A stretch of DNA of 64,000 nt from Acheta domesticus (Eukaryota; Arthropoda; Insecta; Orthoptera; Gryllidae), in the NCBI GenBank assembly GCA_031308135.1, contig JAHLJT010009419.1, positions 179,398,739 to 179,462,738 on the forward strand, in the 5' to 3' direction. The notes below the pieces were generated by a model, which did not search any database, was not told where the DNA came from, and saw only the letters and a list, made by a program, of their open reading frames with translations. The position numbers were made by a program, and so were the translations under genes. Below are positions 1-10,640 of this stretch, piece after piece (the stretch's first letter is position 1; every line of letters starts with the position of its first letter).

Positions 1-346
1 ACGATCACATACCCTGTTCGGCAGATGAAACCTCATTTTAACTGCTGTGATTTTCATGATGTCCGTAGTAAATTCGGATGCCACCTTTTGAGCAGAATAT
101 TACATTTACTTAAGTCACTTGCACAAAACCTATAGATTACAGGATTAAGGAGGGTGTCAGAACGTTCTTACGTTGGAATTCTCACATTTACTTTCCCAAG
201 TGTGCAAATACAGATTTTCAAATAAATTTCACTAACACCTTAGCTTATTCCTATTAAACTTAACTAATACCTTATTCACAGAATCATTCAAAACATTCAC
301 CTTTTAATGTTGATATAGATTCGCCTACAAAACGATAAAAAAAAGC

Positions 347-1780
347 GCAAGTCAATCGGTAACTGCCAACGATCGCAGTCGAAACGCACGATTTAAATGT
401 TGGCGGCATATGGAAGTATGTACATCAACGCTCAGCTGCAAACTCGTATTATAAATAATAAACCATTTGATATTAAACTCAAGGAGCCGGTTTGTTAAGC
501 TATTCAATATGCAAACATCGTTTGAGCAACATTGAGCATGTACCGAAGTGAAATCTAAGTCTACTAAATTGTTTTTAATGGTAACAAATGATATTTAGTA
601 CTCAAAGGTGAAGATATTAGTTTGATTAGTTTTTGGCTCGGAATTTATTTTCTTGAGGTACGTAAGAATGCAGAAAATAATCCATTACTTGTTAGTATAC
701 TGTAATATACAAAATATTACAGAACAAACGCCGCGCCTTAATCTGGACGGACGGAGCTGTAATATACAAAATATTACAAAACAAACGCCGCGCTTTAATC
801 TGGACGGTCGCGGTTACTAGGTAACGAAGGTTGTTGACGGGGCTGGAGGGGGCGCTGGACTGGAGAGTTGGGGGTTGACTGGCATCGTGGTGGTAGCGGC
901 GCGAATGTAATCTGAATTATTTAAGTAGGACATCGACGTGAATAGGGAGGATAGATTGTGAAACAATAGTGCAAGAAGTGAGTCAGCAAGAAAGAAGCAG
1001 ACGACTTCGGCGACGACCGGCGCGAAGACGGATTTTCGGCGCGGAAGCCAAGGGGCTACGAACTGCGGGGCCGTCGTTTCACAACGCCAGACAATTCGGT
1101 ACCGTGAACCTGATGCATGCAATCAATCAAGAGACTTTATATTGTTAATCCCAAATTCAATTTTTAATAAACAAAATTATTGTTGTGCCATGTTATATGT
1201 AATTCTTCGGAATATAAACAATTTCAGACTTCCAGGCTTCTCTGTATAGAGAGCATGAGAACCAGAAAACTGAGCTAGTAAATTAAATTAGATAAAGTAA
1301 ACCATTCATTATTATATCACAATACAATAATTTTTCAATTTTCGCACCCCCAGCAAGCTGGCATTCTGACTCTCCAAAACACACTCGGTTCTTCATAACA
1401 ATCAATCATATTGCAATGAGTAGGTCTGTACTTGCCCGATCCGTTTTTTTCACACTACATTACTTGGCTTTCTCAAGAGGACCTTTTCTATTATTTTAGG
1501 AGAGAAAAACCTTTTCTATTATTTTTGTGACTATCAAGGAAAGCGAAAAGCTAACTCTCAAGGAATATTGAATAATTTCTTCAAATGTTGTTTTTAAAGA
1601 GTATGAATTGTTCCAGGAACATCTCGCTATAATGCTGAATAAAATTTTATTGAAAATTTGTTTCCAACATCAATTGCATTGTTATTTTTGTTTGATATTC
1701 CGTAAGTACATTAAAAGTTCCTCTCTTCCTTAACGAAAAGGATAGACACATTGATAGGGAAAGGGTATGCCAGATACTGT
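347..1780. repeat. Repeat family R1, copy 1 (with about 600-bp internal insertion)
   Basis: 347-700 and 1310-1780 match 12417-13200 over their length (for example GCACGATTTAAATGTTGGCG, TTTGATATTAAACTCAAGG and AACATCAATTGCATTGTTAT). Copy 2 lacks about 701-1310. No coding potential or terminal structure was recognised, so this is an unclassified dispersed repeat or segmental duplication. Confidence 0.75.
701..1310. repeat. Insertion in R1 copy 1, with 57-bp tandem duplication and GC-rich frame
   Basis: This segment is absent from the paralogous copy at 12.77 kb, so it inserted here or was lost there. It opens with two 57-bp units (starting 701 and 758, beginning TGTAATATACAAAATATTAC). It then has a GC-rich stretch with a 101-codon minus-strand frame (1122-817) that resembles nothing recognised. 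Not called as a gene. Confidence 0.5.
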
Positions 1781-2484
1781 AAGAACAAAGCCAGGCATGA
1801 AAGAAATGAAGTAAGAAAATATTTTCAACATATGAAAATACTTTTAAAACAGTTTACAAAGTTGGCGACACCACATTCCACTAGTTTTATTAAATGTTAG
1901 AGTTCTGAATTTTTGGCATTACATAGTTTCATCATTTGTTGCGTTTGTTGGGGCACCAACCAACACTGGTTTATGCTATTCTAAATTAACAGTTTTGAAT
2001 AAAATGCTTCTTCTGTCTCTTGTTTACTTATTGAGCGGCCAGAAAAAAATTCCAATCTCGATTTATTTTGCTCGACCGCCGCAGTTGCGAATTTGAGTGG
2101 TTGTGCCCGCTGGAGCAAAGGATACAATATTGCCAATGCGGACAAAATTGTACCCGCCACTCCACTATAGAATGTGTTTCGTAGTGGGAAAACGGATAAA
2201 AGGTAGGGTTTCTAAAAGGAAGAGAGTTCTTTATGTAGAGTATGTTTCGTGCATTTAACTGCCAACAATAATTACAATCTTATAGTGTGAACGATCTTTA
2301 TTATTCTTAATGAACACTAAGACTTGTGTAGTACTCTTCATTATGATTAACATTTTTAAAGATAGGCACGCGAGAGCGAGCGTCTTTCTCACAACAAAAT
2401 TGCCTATAATTCTTCTTCTTTTGCCTTTTCACCTTACTACGGGTAAGCTCATATTTTTATTAATTTTCTCACACTCCATTTTTA
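1781..2484. other. No gene recognised
   Basis: AT-rich sequence with no recognisable protein similarity, RNA gene or clear repeat. A moderately GC-rich patch at 2030-2160 has no open frame of note. Confidence 0.4.
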
Positions 2485-2489
2485 CACAG

Positions 2490-2700
2490 ATTTAGGCAAT
2501 GATTTACGGCCGGATGCCCTTCCTGACAGCAACACAGGGGTCACACAAGTACTTTACACGTAGACAACGCACACAGTCACGAAACACACCCAACCATACC
2601 CGAGGTGGGATTCGAACCCACGATCCTTCGGTCCAAGATCATCACGGCACTTCTGCCTTAGCGATCCAGGCCAACCGGATCGGCTTGCCTCTGCTGAATA
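2490..2700 (-). mobile_element. tRNA-derived SINE
   Basis: Reverse strand shows a pol III type 2 promoter: an A-box-like stretch in TGGCCTGGATCGCTAAGGCA and a B box GGGTTCGAATCCCACC at about 2607-2622. The rest does not fold as a tRNA and runs on into a tRNA-unrelated body (GGTATGGTTGGGTGTGTTTC). A related copy lies at 10481-10640. Confidence 0.7.
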
Positions 2701-5020
2701 CAAGGTTTCATCAAAAATATGTTATGTTATTCAGTGAATCTAACTCTATCCGTGCAAAAAATTTAAAGGAAACATTAGGATCCGTTCTTGGGAAAATATT
2801 CTTTTTAAAATTGCTTATATTCCACTAAAAATTCCGCGCAAGAATATTCATACACGACAACAAATAAAGAAATAATTATGGAGAAATAACTATGTTAATT
2901 TTGAAGGGAAATTTTGTCTTCAATATTGTACGAAGGAGTCTAAAAACATGAAACGGTTGCAATTTGCGAAAAATCAGATTTAAGATTGTGGGAAGTCAGT
3001 GAAATTAGGACTCGTGCCATCTTTATAAGTGTATCTCGCACTATTATAGCAAGACATTTAAAGAAAAAAATTGGAGATATTTATGATAAAAAATTGAATA
3101 GAATTTTGACGTATAGACTTGTCAACAACTTGCGTCATTTCTTCATCCCATCAATGTATTTGTTTATAGCATATATCCTCTTGACAATTATTATCGCTTA
3201 GATTTAAGTTCTTGTCAATAATAATCGGATTACTGGTTCCATTCAAATTTTCCACTAACTCGAGGAAAGTCTCAAGAATGGAATAATTACCATTTGGTGG
3301 TCTATAACATGCAACAGGATCTACTGGCAGAGAGTTGTTTATGCTTACGTGTACTCCTGTTATTTCATGCTCGATGCTTTTCCTTTTTTAGTATGCGTTT
3401 ATAGAGGAATTAACTAAAAATAAAGACCCCCGTCCCCCACGTCTAGATAGTTTCCCAGTACCGCCAAAACATTTGTAGCCATTTGGACACGTTTCTGAAT
3501 CTGATTCTTCAGTTAGCCATGACTCAGTGCCGATCTCTACGTCAGCATCAGATGCCTTAATTAAGCTTCAAAGTTTAATTTCCTTATTACAACACTTCGG
3601 CAATTTACTTGCAACAGCTTTAAAGCTCCTTTACTCATCTCTACCTCCTCGATAATAAATGTAAATTCACTAATTGAGAAGGTATTCATGTTTATTTTTG
3701 CTATATACAGAAGGAGTTAAATTATTTTGTCGTCAGAACCAGGAAATAAGTTCTGAAGAGCTTTTGCAAAATGAAAGTCTACAAATGGAGAGCAAATATT
3801 TCTTGCAGAAAACACTCATTCGTACTGATAATTCTGGTAAGAATGGTAAAAGAGGTTGTAGGGATATTTGAACTCAAGAAAAAGAGCACAAATTGTACTT
3901 CTACCTCACCCGTCCCCTACAAGTTATTTTAAAGTGAAATAAAAGAATACATAAAATGACGACATCTCCCCACGCAACTCTGAATGGGCAAGGCATAAAC
4001 ATTATTAAATGCACTAAAAATATATGCCGGAAAACTTGATGGATTGTTCCACTGGCATTAAAGTTGGCACTGAAGTTTTTGAAGAAATAATTGAAAAATC
4101 TAACATCCAGTAGAATGTTTTTGTCTTTCATCGTAAGCACAAGAAAAAATGTACCGCATAAATCTGTTAGCTTATTGTTTATGAATATAAAGTGTTTTTG
4201 ACAAGTAAAAGTTTTTCCTTCAACATTCTTTGGTCGTGAGTTTAAACATATTAATATTCACTGAAACATAATATAATGCAAACATTAAACCTTGTATAAA
4301 GAAGAATAATTGGTTCATAAAAAAGGTTAATACCTATGGATATGATGCAAGAAATGGAACGATGCTTTTTAGAGAAAGCAGGAAAAATACTAGTGTTAAT
4401 GAACAGTTCTTAACACAAATTGCTTTTAGACAGACGTAGTTCGAGTCCCAGTAACCAAATATAATGAAGAATGCTCGACTACTATTACCGCGTATTTCCG
4501 CCACTGTGTGAATAAAAAAAACATTTCATCGTCTGGTCAATATCTACCCCATCTTCAAAATTAAAACATGGCGATGAATACACTACGCGCTTAGCAAAAC
4601 ACTCCCCGCGCCTTCCTAGTACTTGAATGAAAAGATTAATTTTCAGTCGTCCGCTGTCTTCCACTTATCTCACGAACAGTCAATTAATTTTGATATAAAT
4701 ATGTTCTAAGTAAATGTTAATTAACCTTGCCTCTGAGGAGCTCGAAACTCTTCCAGGTGATTGACGTTGCACAGGACATCGAGGTCGCGGTGAAATTCTC
4801 TCGCTCGTTCGCTTGCGCCTCGGATAGGAGAACCGCACGCATCGCATCGCATCGCATTCCTGGGTAACGAGCTGCCTCGATTATTGTAATTGCCTCCTTT
4901 CCAGGCGAATGCTTGCTCTAGACTTCGTTTCCACCTGACCACGTCCTCTATTCCTCATCCAAGTGGGATTCGCGCTTAATTTTACTGTACGGACGAATAA
5001 CGTTTATCATTTCTTGGTTC

Positions 5021-5021
<1 letters not shown>
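2701..5021. other. No gene recognised
   Basis: AT-rich sequence with many stops in all frames; short frames show no family similarity. 4720-4940 is more GC-rich and includes a small CGCATCGCAT repeat at about 4838-4857. Nothing else supported. Confidence 0.4.

Positions 5022-5071
<50 letters not shown>
5022..5071. repeat. (TAA)n microsatellite 1
   Basis: About 16 uninterrupted TAA/AAT units directly 5' of retroelement insert 1. Likely target and tail sequence of TAA-specific non-LTR elements. Confidence 0.95.
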
Positions 5072-5072
<1 letters not shown>

Positions 5073-5269
5073 TGTAAGAACTTGTCTAAATTCCCAGGTA
5101 ATTCAAAAGACTGGGAAGTGCAAGAAATTGCTTTATTTGGAACCCGCATTTTGCGCAAAGTATTGTGGAGGCACCGACAGTCCCTAGATCTGCTCCTTAG
5201 GGAGCTGGTTGCAACCTGGAGTAGATTTTAATTCAGCCGACTCATAACATCTTTAGTCACGATGTAATG

Positions 5270-5270
<1 letters not shown>
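5072..5270 (+). mobile_element. R4/Dong-type non-LTR retrotransposon, insert 1 (3' end only)
   Basis: Starts inside the C-terminal coding part (frame reading LSKFPGNSKDWEVQEIALFG) and continues into a 3' UTR (GAGCTGGTTGCAACCTGGAG, GTCACGATGTAATGG) shared with insert 3 at 6967-7071. Bounded on both sides by (TAA)n, as expected for target-primed insertion at TAA repeats. Severely 5'-truncated. Confidence 0.8.

Positions 5271-5310
<40 letters not shown>
5271..5310. repeat. (TAA)n microsatellite 2
   Basis: About 13 TAA units; 3' tail of insert 1 and 5' boundary of insert 2. Confidence 0.95.
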
Positions 5311-5977
5311 GACATCAACACTTAGGCAGTACCTGTGGAATTATATACATTTGGTATTCTTCACTGGACAACAACTGCACTGCAGAACCTCAATCGAAAA
5401 GTTCGGACTACTCTTACCATGTACCGCATGCGTCATCCCAACAGTTCAGTGGCAACATTATACTTACCTCGGAACGAAGGCCTGAGTTGGCACAACGATG
5501 TTGTTGTGGTAGTCCATTAAGCCCTGGCTGCAAAGACAGAGATGGTGCAGAAAGAAGTCCCATACTACAAGTTCAAGACAGATTCAGTTTTGGAGACGAA
5601 ACGGTGGAAGCTCTTGTGAAATGTTGCAGTTACAACTGACCGCAGGGTCGAAGCCAATAGATCTGAGATAATATGGGCCGACATGTGTTCACGGAAAGGG
5701 ATTATAGTCGACATAGCTATCTCTTTAGACCAAAATATAGCTGCATCCGTTTCCGACAAGAAGATCCGTTTCCGTCTGCAAAGCTTGGCCTTAAGAACAG
5801 GCACATTCCGACAATGCAAAAGGCTGTTCTCCTGAGTACTGCACGGATCGTGACGAAGTTTTTATTGATATAGCTTCACGTGGAATCGTGACCGCTCGAG
5901 TTTGCAAGCGAAACAGACACCATTGTTCTCCAAAGGTCCCGGTGTCTGCTGTAGTACTCCTCGCTAGACGAGAGACT

Positions 5978-5979
<2 letters not shown>
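5311..5979 (+). mobile_element. R4/Dong-type non-LTR retrotransposon, insert 2 (different lineage, broken)
   Basis: 5330-5520 encodes a post-RT segment (VELYTFGILHW, LNRKVRTTLTMYRMRHPNSS). After a deletion, about 5650-5865 encodes the restriction-like endonuclease region (GIIVDIAISLDQNIAA, then KAVLLSTARIV). The Asp in IVDIAI is kept, but the upstream PD of the endonuclease motif reads SE and several stops interrupt the frame. Sequence differs clearly from inserts 1 and 3. Confidence 0.7.
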
Positions 5980-6030
<51 letters not shown>

Positions 6031-6031
6031 T
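5980..6031. repeat. (TAA)n microsatellite 3
   Basis: About 17 TAA units; 3' tail of insert 2 and 5' boundary of insert 3. Confidence 0.95.
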
Positions 6032-7070
6032 AGTCAGCCATCAAGATGACCCTCTAATGAGACAGATCATGAAATCTGACCGAAGAATGGGAAACAGAGA
6101 CAATTTTAGTGTAGCAAGAAGCATTGCGAACAAGACTATGCAAGACACACAGAATGACAGAGACACTGAACTTCTGGTGCAATTTAATATGAAATTTGAG
6201 ACACAGAAAATGTTAGAGAAATCGTGGAGAGACAAACCACTCCACAGACAATATTTGAAACGAATGGACAAGGTGCAGATGATTAAAGATCAATCATTTA
6301 TGTGGCTTAAAAGGGGAAGAATGAAGCCAGAATCGGAAGCACTTGTAATAGCTGCCCAAGATCAGGCCTTGAGAACACGACATTATGATAAAGCGGTTCT
6401 CAAAATTTCTCAAGATGATAAATGCCGCATTTGCCAGGAGCAAGTAGAAACCATTGATCATATTGTCTCAGCTTGTCCAATCCTAGCAAAGACCGAATAC
6501 CTGAATAGACATGACAGGGTGTGTAGCTACCTCCAGTGGCAGATCTCTACCGCCCTCGAAGTTCCAAACACATGCCCCAAGTGGTACGAACACTCACTAA
6601 ACCCGGTGACGTCTGTTGGATTGTCTGTTGAATTCAAACTGATCGCACCATAGCGGAAAGCAAACCGGATATAGTTATCCGGGATTTGACGAAAAAATCG
6701 TGTTTACTTATCCATGTTGCTGTACCTTGCGATCAAAACGTCGTTACCAAGGAGGCAGAGAAGCGTCTTAAATACAAGAGTTTGGAAATCGAGATCAGTC
6801 GAACGTGGGGCGTAAAAGCACAGGCCGTCCCGATAGTTATCGGCTCTGGGATTTGTTCCGCAAAATTTGAGTAAGAACTTGTCTAAACTCCCTGGTAATT
6901 CAAAAGACTGGGAAGTGCAAGAAATTGCTTTATTTGGAACAGCCCACATTTTGCGTAAAGTATTGTAGAGGCACTGATAGTCACCGGATCTGCTCCTTAG
7001 GTAGCTGGTTGCAACCTGGAGTAGATTTTAAATTCAGCCGACTCATAACATCTTTAGTCACGATGTAATG

Positions 7071-7071
<1 letters not shown>
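6032..7071 (+). mobile_element. R4/Dong-type non-LTR retrotransposon, insert 3: C-terminal zinc knuckle and endonuclease
   Basis: 6057-6640 is an open frame of 190-odd codons with WLKRGRMKPESEALVIAAQD, ALRTRHYDK and the CCHC knuckle CRICQEQVETIDHIVSACP (C-x2-C-x7-H-x4-C). A frameshift near 6625-6650 separates it from the restriction-like endonuclease: SKPDIVIRD, then CLLIHVAVPCD. There the Asp of the expected LLIDVAVP is His, so the nuclease is dead. A second shift near 6870 precedes NSKDWEVQEIALFG and TAG at 6965-6967. The 3' UTR runs to the TAA tail. Non-LTR elements with this domain order (RT, CCHC, RLE) belong to the R2/R4 group; Dong elements of the R4 clade are known to insert in TAA repeats. 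RT itself is lost by 5' truncation. Confidence 0.82.

Positions 7072-7126
<55 letters not shown>
7072..7126. repeat. (TAA)n microsatellite 4
   Basis: About 18 AAT units; 3' tail of insert 3. Confidence 0.95.
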
Positions 7127-7929
7127 TGTTTTTGTCAATGGCGAGTCTCGGTCCATTAGACCTGCCCACCCGCTTTTCTACAATCATCATAATATTTTGA
7201 ATACTATCATTATCGATCGTGTGTTGACAGTAATTCTACCAGTGACGTGTGCATGACATCTTGATAGATACACTTGTGTCTAATAGTACAAGCTTACAAT
7301 ATTAATAGACGGAAAAAAATATATTGGCCGTGTAATGATGAGTTTGACACATGAGTTTGAGTTTGATGTAAGGTTTATTTATCTGTTTTTTAGAAAAGAT
7401 CAATGAAAAATTCGGTTCCTTCTGCACCATTTCTAGTGATTTTAAGTACATACATACATATTTGTATGAACTGATTATTGATGGAACGCGAAGGAATGGC
7501 GTTCCGGTACCTCCGAAAAATTATTAAATTATATTATAAATATGCAACTATTTCTATTAAATTAATTAATTTGGAGGAGAGTTCCGGGACCTAAAGCTTT
7601 ATAAATCAGGCAGTGTGTGTGTGTGCTTGTGTGTGTGTGTGTGTGTGTGTAATTCGATATCAATTTTTTGGGCTTGTATTAGAAAGAGTTTGTTAGATTT
7701 GATGATATTGTTCTAACCAACTAAACGTAATCTCGAATGGATAGAATCAAATGTCTAAGGAAGTACTCTATTCATTTAAACTTGTTTTCATCATTGTGTA
7801 AAAGGAATAAAATTGCTATCATTGCTAGAACCGATAACGTATAGAATTTTTCTTGCGCTGAATAAGGGCGGTGGAGTTTCTTCCAAAACAACACTGTCGC
7901 CGGAATCCGAAGGTCTCTGCCTCTGTATT
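7127..7929. other. No gene recognised; short (GT)n tract
   Basis: AT-rich, with a (GT)n microsatellite at about 7612-7650. No protein similarity seen. Confidence 0.5.
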
Positions 7930-8591
7930 TACGGCGCGTTGTCATCTGGAGCGCACTCCTCCTCACATTTGTGTGTTCAAAAACAGCCTCCATGCACTTA
8001 CCTGGAGCGAGCGACGGGTTTTGGCGTGGCTGCCGAAGGCGGTGCCGAGGGCGGTGGCCACGGCGCTTCCCTGAGGCGCCGCCCGTCCCCGGCTTATTTA
8101 CAGCGGCGCGCCGTCGACGGCCGTCGAGCGTTGAGAGGGGGCGGGGCGCTTTTCTTGGGCCCACCCGCGTTGCGCAAATCGCACGGCGCGCGCGCGGCGG
8201 CACGTTGACCCTGCCCCTGCCCTCCGGATGCACGCCCCGCCCCCGCCTGGCCCACCCCAGTGCCATCCACCTCGGTCGCTGCCCCCCCACCTCCCGCCGC
8301 TGACGGCTTTCCCAGAGAAAGCGGGCCGTTGCTACATGTGTTTGCGGCGCGCGGCCTTCCGAACGGGTAGCAGCAGCAGCAGTGGCGGCGGCTGAAGGCG
8401 GCGGCGGAGGTGGCGGCGGCGGTGGCGGTGGCGGCGGAGGCGGCGGCGGCAGCGGGGGCGGAGGCGGCGCAGGCGGCGGCGGAGGCGGCGGCGGAAGCGG
8501 AGCCGGAGGCGGCGACGGCGGCGGCGGCGGCGGCGGCAGAGGCGGCAGCGGAGGCGGCGGTGGCGGAGGCGGCGGCGGAGGGGGCGGCGGA

Positions 8592-8658
<67 letters not shown>

Positions 8659-8830
8659 GCGGAGGCGGCGGCGGTGGAGGCGGCGGCGGCGGCGGCGGCA
8701 GACACAACAGCTACGCGCGGCTAAGTAGGGCGCGCGCACTCCCACCCTCCGCGCCAGCCCCTGCCTCCGCAGCCGCCCGCGTATTCATGGCTGGCGCTCT
8801 GGGGAGGGACAATTGTGGTCAGCATGCGTC
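7930..8830 (-). promoter_or_regulatory. CpG island / candidate 5' exon of an unidentified gene
   Basis: About 900 bp of very GC- and CpG-rich DNA in an AT-rich region. On the minus strand there is a near-perfect splice donor, CTCCAG|GTAAGTGC, at about 8002, so a transcript starting near 8.3-8.8 kb and running left is plausible. No downstream exon was recognised between 1 and 7900. All long frames here (poly-Pro, poly-Gly, poly-Ala) come from the GGC repeat, so no protein is called. Confidence 0.4.
8396..8700. repeat. (GGC)n-rich trinucleotide repeat
   Basis: About 300 bp made almost wholly of GGC with scattered GGA, GGT and AGC units, inside the CpG island. Near-pure GGC tracts lie at about 8540-8700. 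CGG/GGC arrays in 5' UTRs are known to be unstable in other animals. Confidence 0.9.
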
Positions 8831-9059
8831 ACTCGGGAAACACGCCCTTGTTAGCCCACGCGACCTTGTGCATTGCAATATTTAGCAAACGTGTGGGAAC
8901 TAAAGCACTGAATCGACTACGTAATACTTGTATATTTCTTGATGTCACACCTATGGGAGTGTTATTTAGAACTGTAATCACTTTAGTGATCGCCTCTATT
9001 GGTGTATGAAACAGCGAAAGATATACACAAAATAGAAGCGACAGGGTTTTCACAAAACC

Positions 9060-9165
9060 AAAAGAAAACATTAGAGATGCTACGGAATGGCACACACTGT
9101 CTCGTATTAGTTTTCTAATTTCTTTGGTCTGGCCTAGCTTTTCGGTTTTGCCCCATCCTCAACTT
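9060..9165. mobile_element. F1 element terminal fragment
   Basis: GCTACGGAATGGCACACACT, TATTAGTTTTCTAATTTCTT and TTGGTCTGGCCTAGC match the F1 left terminal inverted repeat at 44015 with divergence. A similar fragment lies at 42375-42490. Confidence 0.5.
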
Positions 9166-9329
9166 GGCTATTACCATCTATCGTGGACCGAAGTTCATTT
9201 TTTCACTTTTTAATTTTTTTTGTCTAGTAATGATAAAACTGAAACGAAAAAAAAATTAAAAATAAGAGGAAAACCTCTTTCCAAATGACAATTTTGACGA
9301 AAAATTTACGATCGTCTTAAGTTACGGTC

Positions 9330-9690
9330 AGAGTCCATCCGTGTTCGGCCAAATTCGCGTTCAGTTAAACACGGACATTTACGGTCGAATATATCAAACC
9401 CTCACTACAGCGCAGGTACGGTCACACTTCATCCGATAACTTCTGGCGAACACGGCCGAACTTCGAAATCGGCAGACCGATATCGAATGAATTTGATTTA
9501 TTCGGCCGATCTGAGCTGTCGGAGATGGATGTTGAAAAGCTGATTTCACTTGTACATGAAGGAGATGCTCTGTGGAAGACATCGGTTTCCAGATATCACA
9601 ACAGGGACCAAAGCAGGAAATATGGAATGAAATCGCAGAAGAAATGTACTAGTACAAAACGACTTGTAAATATGGGACATAACCTCACAT
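9330..9690 (+). mobile_element. PIF/Harbinger-like fragment with MADF domain start
   Basis: From 9525 the plus strand reads MDVEKLISLVHEGDALW, then YHNRD and, after a one-base shift, WNEIAEEM. The pattern start-L-I-x-x-V-x-x-x-x-x-LW ... YHNRD ... W-x-x-IA-x-x-M is the N-terminal half of a MADF (Myb/SANT-like) DNA-binding domain, common in PIF/Harbinger elements and in host regulators. It is cut off by a stop. Upstream (9325-9500) is a block with repeated ACGGTC, CACGG and CGGCCGA motifs that could be an element end. Confidence 0.5.
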
Positions 9691-10020
9691 ACGTTGTGGT
9701 TATGAACAGTCGTTTCTCTGTAGTAATGTATTTTGAAATTCGATCTTTCTGAATGTTATCTCTAATTGCTCCAAGTATGTAAAAAAATGTATTAGTTGAT
9801 ATTCTTGTGTGTGGTAAAGATTTCACTGGTTATTTCAGTAATTGGTAACATAAGATATGAAATTCACCAGTATTTTCGCGATCGGCGAAAATAGGGTTCC
9901 CCCAGTAATCATTTTGATTTTAAATGTAAATATTAACGGCGTAAAAATATTTAAAAAATAAATTTCGGTTTTTTCAAAAAACAAAAGAATACATCGAAGT
10001 GTATTCGAAGTATATTTAGC

Positions 10021-10125
10021 AATATTCGCATATATATTATAATACAATGTATTATAATATCCGCATATATTTTATAATATAATGTATTGTAATATCCGCA
10101 TATATTTTATAATATAATATATTAA
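10021..10125. repeat. 35-bp tandem repeat, three units
   Basis: Units start at 10021, 10056 and 10091, each AATATYCGCATATATWTTAT followed by AATAYAATGTATT. AT-rich and partly palindromic. Confidence 0.85.
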
Positions 10126-10480
10126 TATCAGTATGTATTATTTAGCAATATCCGTTTAAGCATTGTGAAGAAAAATTTGAAGCTACTTTCGAGAAAACGG
10201 CTCCAAACATTTTTGAATATGAGTTTTTTCCATTAATTTCTGAAAATGTTTGAACGTTTCTGAAAATGGGTAATTTCGACCTCATTTTTATAGAAACGTT
10301 TTGAGTTTTCGAGAAATTTTTGTAAGATGTCATTTGAAGCACATACTCATAATGTATACAAATCTCCGTAATGTAAATATTAACGACGTGAGAGGCAAGT
10401 AAAAAATATAAATTTTTGGAAATTTGAAGAAACGAAAGAGTAGAGCAAAATGGCATATTTAAGGTCGCTTTTTTAACTAC

Positions 10481-10640
10481 TAGGTCATGTAGCGACCACT
10501 GTGATTATTTACATTGGGGTAACTATAGGGGGAACACGATACGTAAGGACAACACGAGCACACGCCCGAGGCGGGATTCGAACCCGCGACCCTTCGCGCC
10601 GAGACAGCTACGGCCCTACAGCCATAACGACCTTGGATAT
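10481..10640 (-). mobile_element. tRNA-derived SINE
   Basis: On the minus strand: A-box-like GGCTGTAGGGCCGTAGCTG, 37 bases later the B box GGGTTCGAATCCCGCC (about 10569-10584), then GGGCGTGTGCTCGTGTTGTC. Close to the SINE at 2490-2700 in the B-box region. Confidence 0.75.

Noticed and set aside
817..1122. 101-residue protein on the minus strand
   Set aside because: No recognised domain and it lies in an insertion absent from the paralogous copy; composition alone explains the open frame.
2595..2660. tRNA gene
   Set aside because: The A and B boxes are present, but the arms do not pair into a cloverleaf and the sequence continues into a SINE body; the same holds at 10560-10630 and 53560-53620.
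8094..8885. Long frames encoding poly-Pro, poly-Ala, poly-Arg and poly-Gly proteins
   Set aside because: They exist in every frame of a GGC repeat and have no unique conserved sequence.
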